DNA of 18,164 nucleotides from an uncultured Lachnospiraceae bacterium. GTDB taxonomy: Bacteria; Bacillota; Clostridia; Lachnospirales; Lachnospiraceae. The notes beneath the pieces are model-generated. The model worked only from the letters and a program-made list of their open reading frames with translations, was not told where the DNA came from and ran no database searches. A program made the translations under genes and the position numbers. How positions within the stretch are numbered: the stretch's first letter is position 1; the number at the start of each line of letters is the position of its first letter. The DNA is taken from assembly GCA_910586605.1 (NCBI GenBank), contig CAJUJR010000056.1:1-18164 (forward strand), read 5' to 3'. This document shows positions 17,140 through 18,164 of this stretch, in pieces.

Positions 17140-17230
17140 GGCTACCTCCATCTTACTTTTCCGTCATTAACTTGTTACAACTTACAGCCTCCCGCACACT
17201 GGCAACTGTAAATGTAACCCTCTTATTACC

Positions 17231-17276
17231 ATTATATTATCCTACCTAAAATCTTATGACATCCAATACATGTATT
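17231..17276 (-). promoter_or_regulatory. Possible promoter and palindrome before the addBA block
   Basis: The 228-bp spacer 17152-17379 holds a perfect leftward TATAAT (17236-17231) without a convincing -35 at 17 bp. Upstream of it is a perfect 12-bp palindrome, AATACATGTATT (17265-17276). The position suits an activator or repressor site for the small-protein/addB/addA transcript. There is no clear terminator after the DUF624 gene, so readthrough into the block is also possible. Confidence 0.3.
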
Positions 17277-17379
17277 TTTAATCAAAAAGCACACCAAGGC
17301 AGTTTCCTATTAAGCAAAAAAGAATGCAAAGCAATTTCAGACATATTTCCATATCCGAAAAACACTTTACATCCACTCC

Positions 17380-18150
17380 TTAATCTTCATTGGAAGAATT
17401 CTCCCTTGTCTCATTTTCATTCTCTATGATACGGAACGCCTGTATTGCAAACCCGCTAATTGCAAGCATAATACTTGCCGGGCCAATTAATATCCCCAAA
17501 AATTGTGTTACAAAATTCCATGCAAAAACAGCAAGCAGTAACAATAACACCAAAATCAAAAAAATTGTCTTTACAAAGAATTTGATTGTAATGGAATAAG
17601 AATTACGTAATGTATTAATAATGGAATTCTCATACCGTGCTTGCAGAGGAAATGCATAAACCAGATGCATAAAGGCCATAATCCCGGCAACAATCCCAAA
17701 AACAAGGTAGATTGTACTGCTTCTGCCTAATGTTTCTGCTGCATGATAAAACTGGAAATCAAGCCAAATTGCATAAACTGCAATTAACGCAATAATACCA
17801 ATCACCATTCCCTTTTTAAAGTTCTCACGGTACGCCGCAAAAAATTCATTTCCAATATAGCCTTCCTGGTCGTCTACCATCCGCAATGTAATCGAAAAAA
17901 CTGCTGTTGTAGCCGGCCCAATAAAAACCAGCGGGATAAAACTTAAATAACGGTACGCCCCCAGGCCATTTTTTACAAGAAAAAACTCAACTAAAAACAT
18001 TGCAATCGGCCCACCTGCCAACAGCCACATAAAATTCAATTTTAGCATATAGCTATTCAACTTTAAAAAGGGAATAAATGGCATCATCAAGAGAAGAAAA
18101 ATTATGAAGAGAATTCCTTCAAACCATCCCTCAAAAAACTCACCAGTCAT
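17380..18150 (-). CDS. DUF624 / YesL-like integral membrane protein
   Basis: The product is 256 residues with five or six hydrophobic segments. It begins with a long hydrophobic stretch after a short N-terminus (GILFIIFLLLMMPFIPFL), and it carries the family pattern GPATTAVFSITLRMVDDQEGYI followed by FFAAYRENFKKG, then YAFPLQARYENSIINTLRNS. It ends in a charged tail (ENENETRENSSNED). These features match the DUF624/YesL family, often found near carbohydrate-uptake genes and without a known biochemical activity. No such genes are visible here. The ATG at 18150 has only 14 nt of sequence upstream, without a ribosome binding site or stop. The start may therefore lie outside the window. Confidence 0.8.
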   Translation of the reverse strand: MTGEFFEGWFEGILFIIFLLLMMPFIPFLKLNSYMLKLNFMWLLAGGPIAMFLVEFFLVKNGLGAYRYLSFIPLVFIGPATTAVFSITLRMVDDQEGYIGNEFFAAYRENFKKGMVIGIIALIAVYAIWLDFQFYHAAETLGRSSTIYLVFGIVAGIMAFMHLVYAFPLQARYENSIINTLRNSYSITIKFFVKTIFLILVLLLLLAVFAWNFVTQFLGILIGPASIMLAISGFAIQAFRIIENENETRENSSNED

Positions 18151-18164
18151 TGTAGTACCATACT

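Noticed and set aside
17265..17276. The 12-bp palindrome as a CopY/BlaI-type operator.
   Set aside because: The core TACATGTA lacks the two-base spacer of that operator class. Kept only as an unassigned palindrome.
1..18164. Defence island, prophage, integrative element or CRISPR.
   Set aside because: No integrase, transposase, phage structural gene, Cas gene or spaced repeat array. The AddAB genes are housekeeping repair genes.

Overview
The window is ordinary chromosomal DNA of a low-GC Firmicute, most likely a gut Lachnospiraceae (Clostridia). The evidence is the AddAB (not RecBCD) nuclease, a two-domain glutamine-dependent NAD synthetase, a DUF624/YesL-like membrane protein, a BlaR1-type M56 protein, strong AGGAGG-type ribosome binding sites and A/T-rich spacers. 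I see no phage, transposase, CRISPR, tRNA or rRNA. The species assignment is inference.

Layout. (1) 164-3715 (+): a large multi-PAS hybrid histidine kinase with two C-terminal receiver domains, with its own promoter. (2) 3737-5896 (-): a convergent BlaR1/MecR1-like M56 membrane protein without a BlaI partner. Its zinc-protease motif lacks the catalytic Glu, and its long extracytoplasmic tail has no penicillin-binding motif. (3) 5897-6259: a divergent control region with two facing promoters, an inverted repeat around one -35 box, and a roughly 230-nt structured leader in front of nadE. (4) 6260-8200 (+): NAD synthetase NadE. (5) 8201-8393: an unusually structured spacer, holding a possible pseudoknot and then a 73-bp palindromic segment. 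That segment appears to have split the start of the next gene from its ribosome binding site. (6) 8394-9152 (+): an SDR-family reductase (FabG/BaiA-like). (7) 18150-9169 (-): a leftward block made of a DUF624 membrane protein, a 228-bp spacer, a small membrane-anchored FMN-binding-like protein, addB, addA, a possible 37-codon ORF, and a strong intrinsic terminator shared with the end of the SDR gene.

Function. AddB and AddA form the helicase-nuclease that processes double-strand breaks for recombination. The anchored small protein just upstream is spaced as part of the same transcript, but its role is unknown. NadE makes the NAD pool, and the SDR enzyme downstream uses NAD(P), so co-transcription would be plausible. 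The hybrid kinase and M56 protein look like stand-alone signalling proteins without adjacent regulators.

The most interesting signals are not new genes. They are nucleic-acid structures: the palindromic insert with flanking TGCAAA repeats at the SDR start, the nadE leader, and a perfect 26-bp palindrome inside the 3' end of the M56 gene. I did not find a convincing new multi-gene system.
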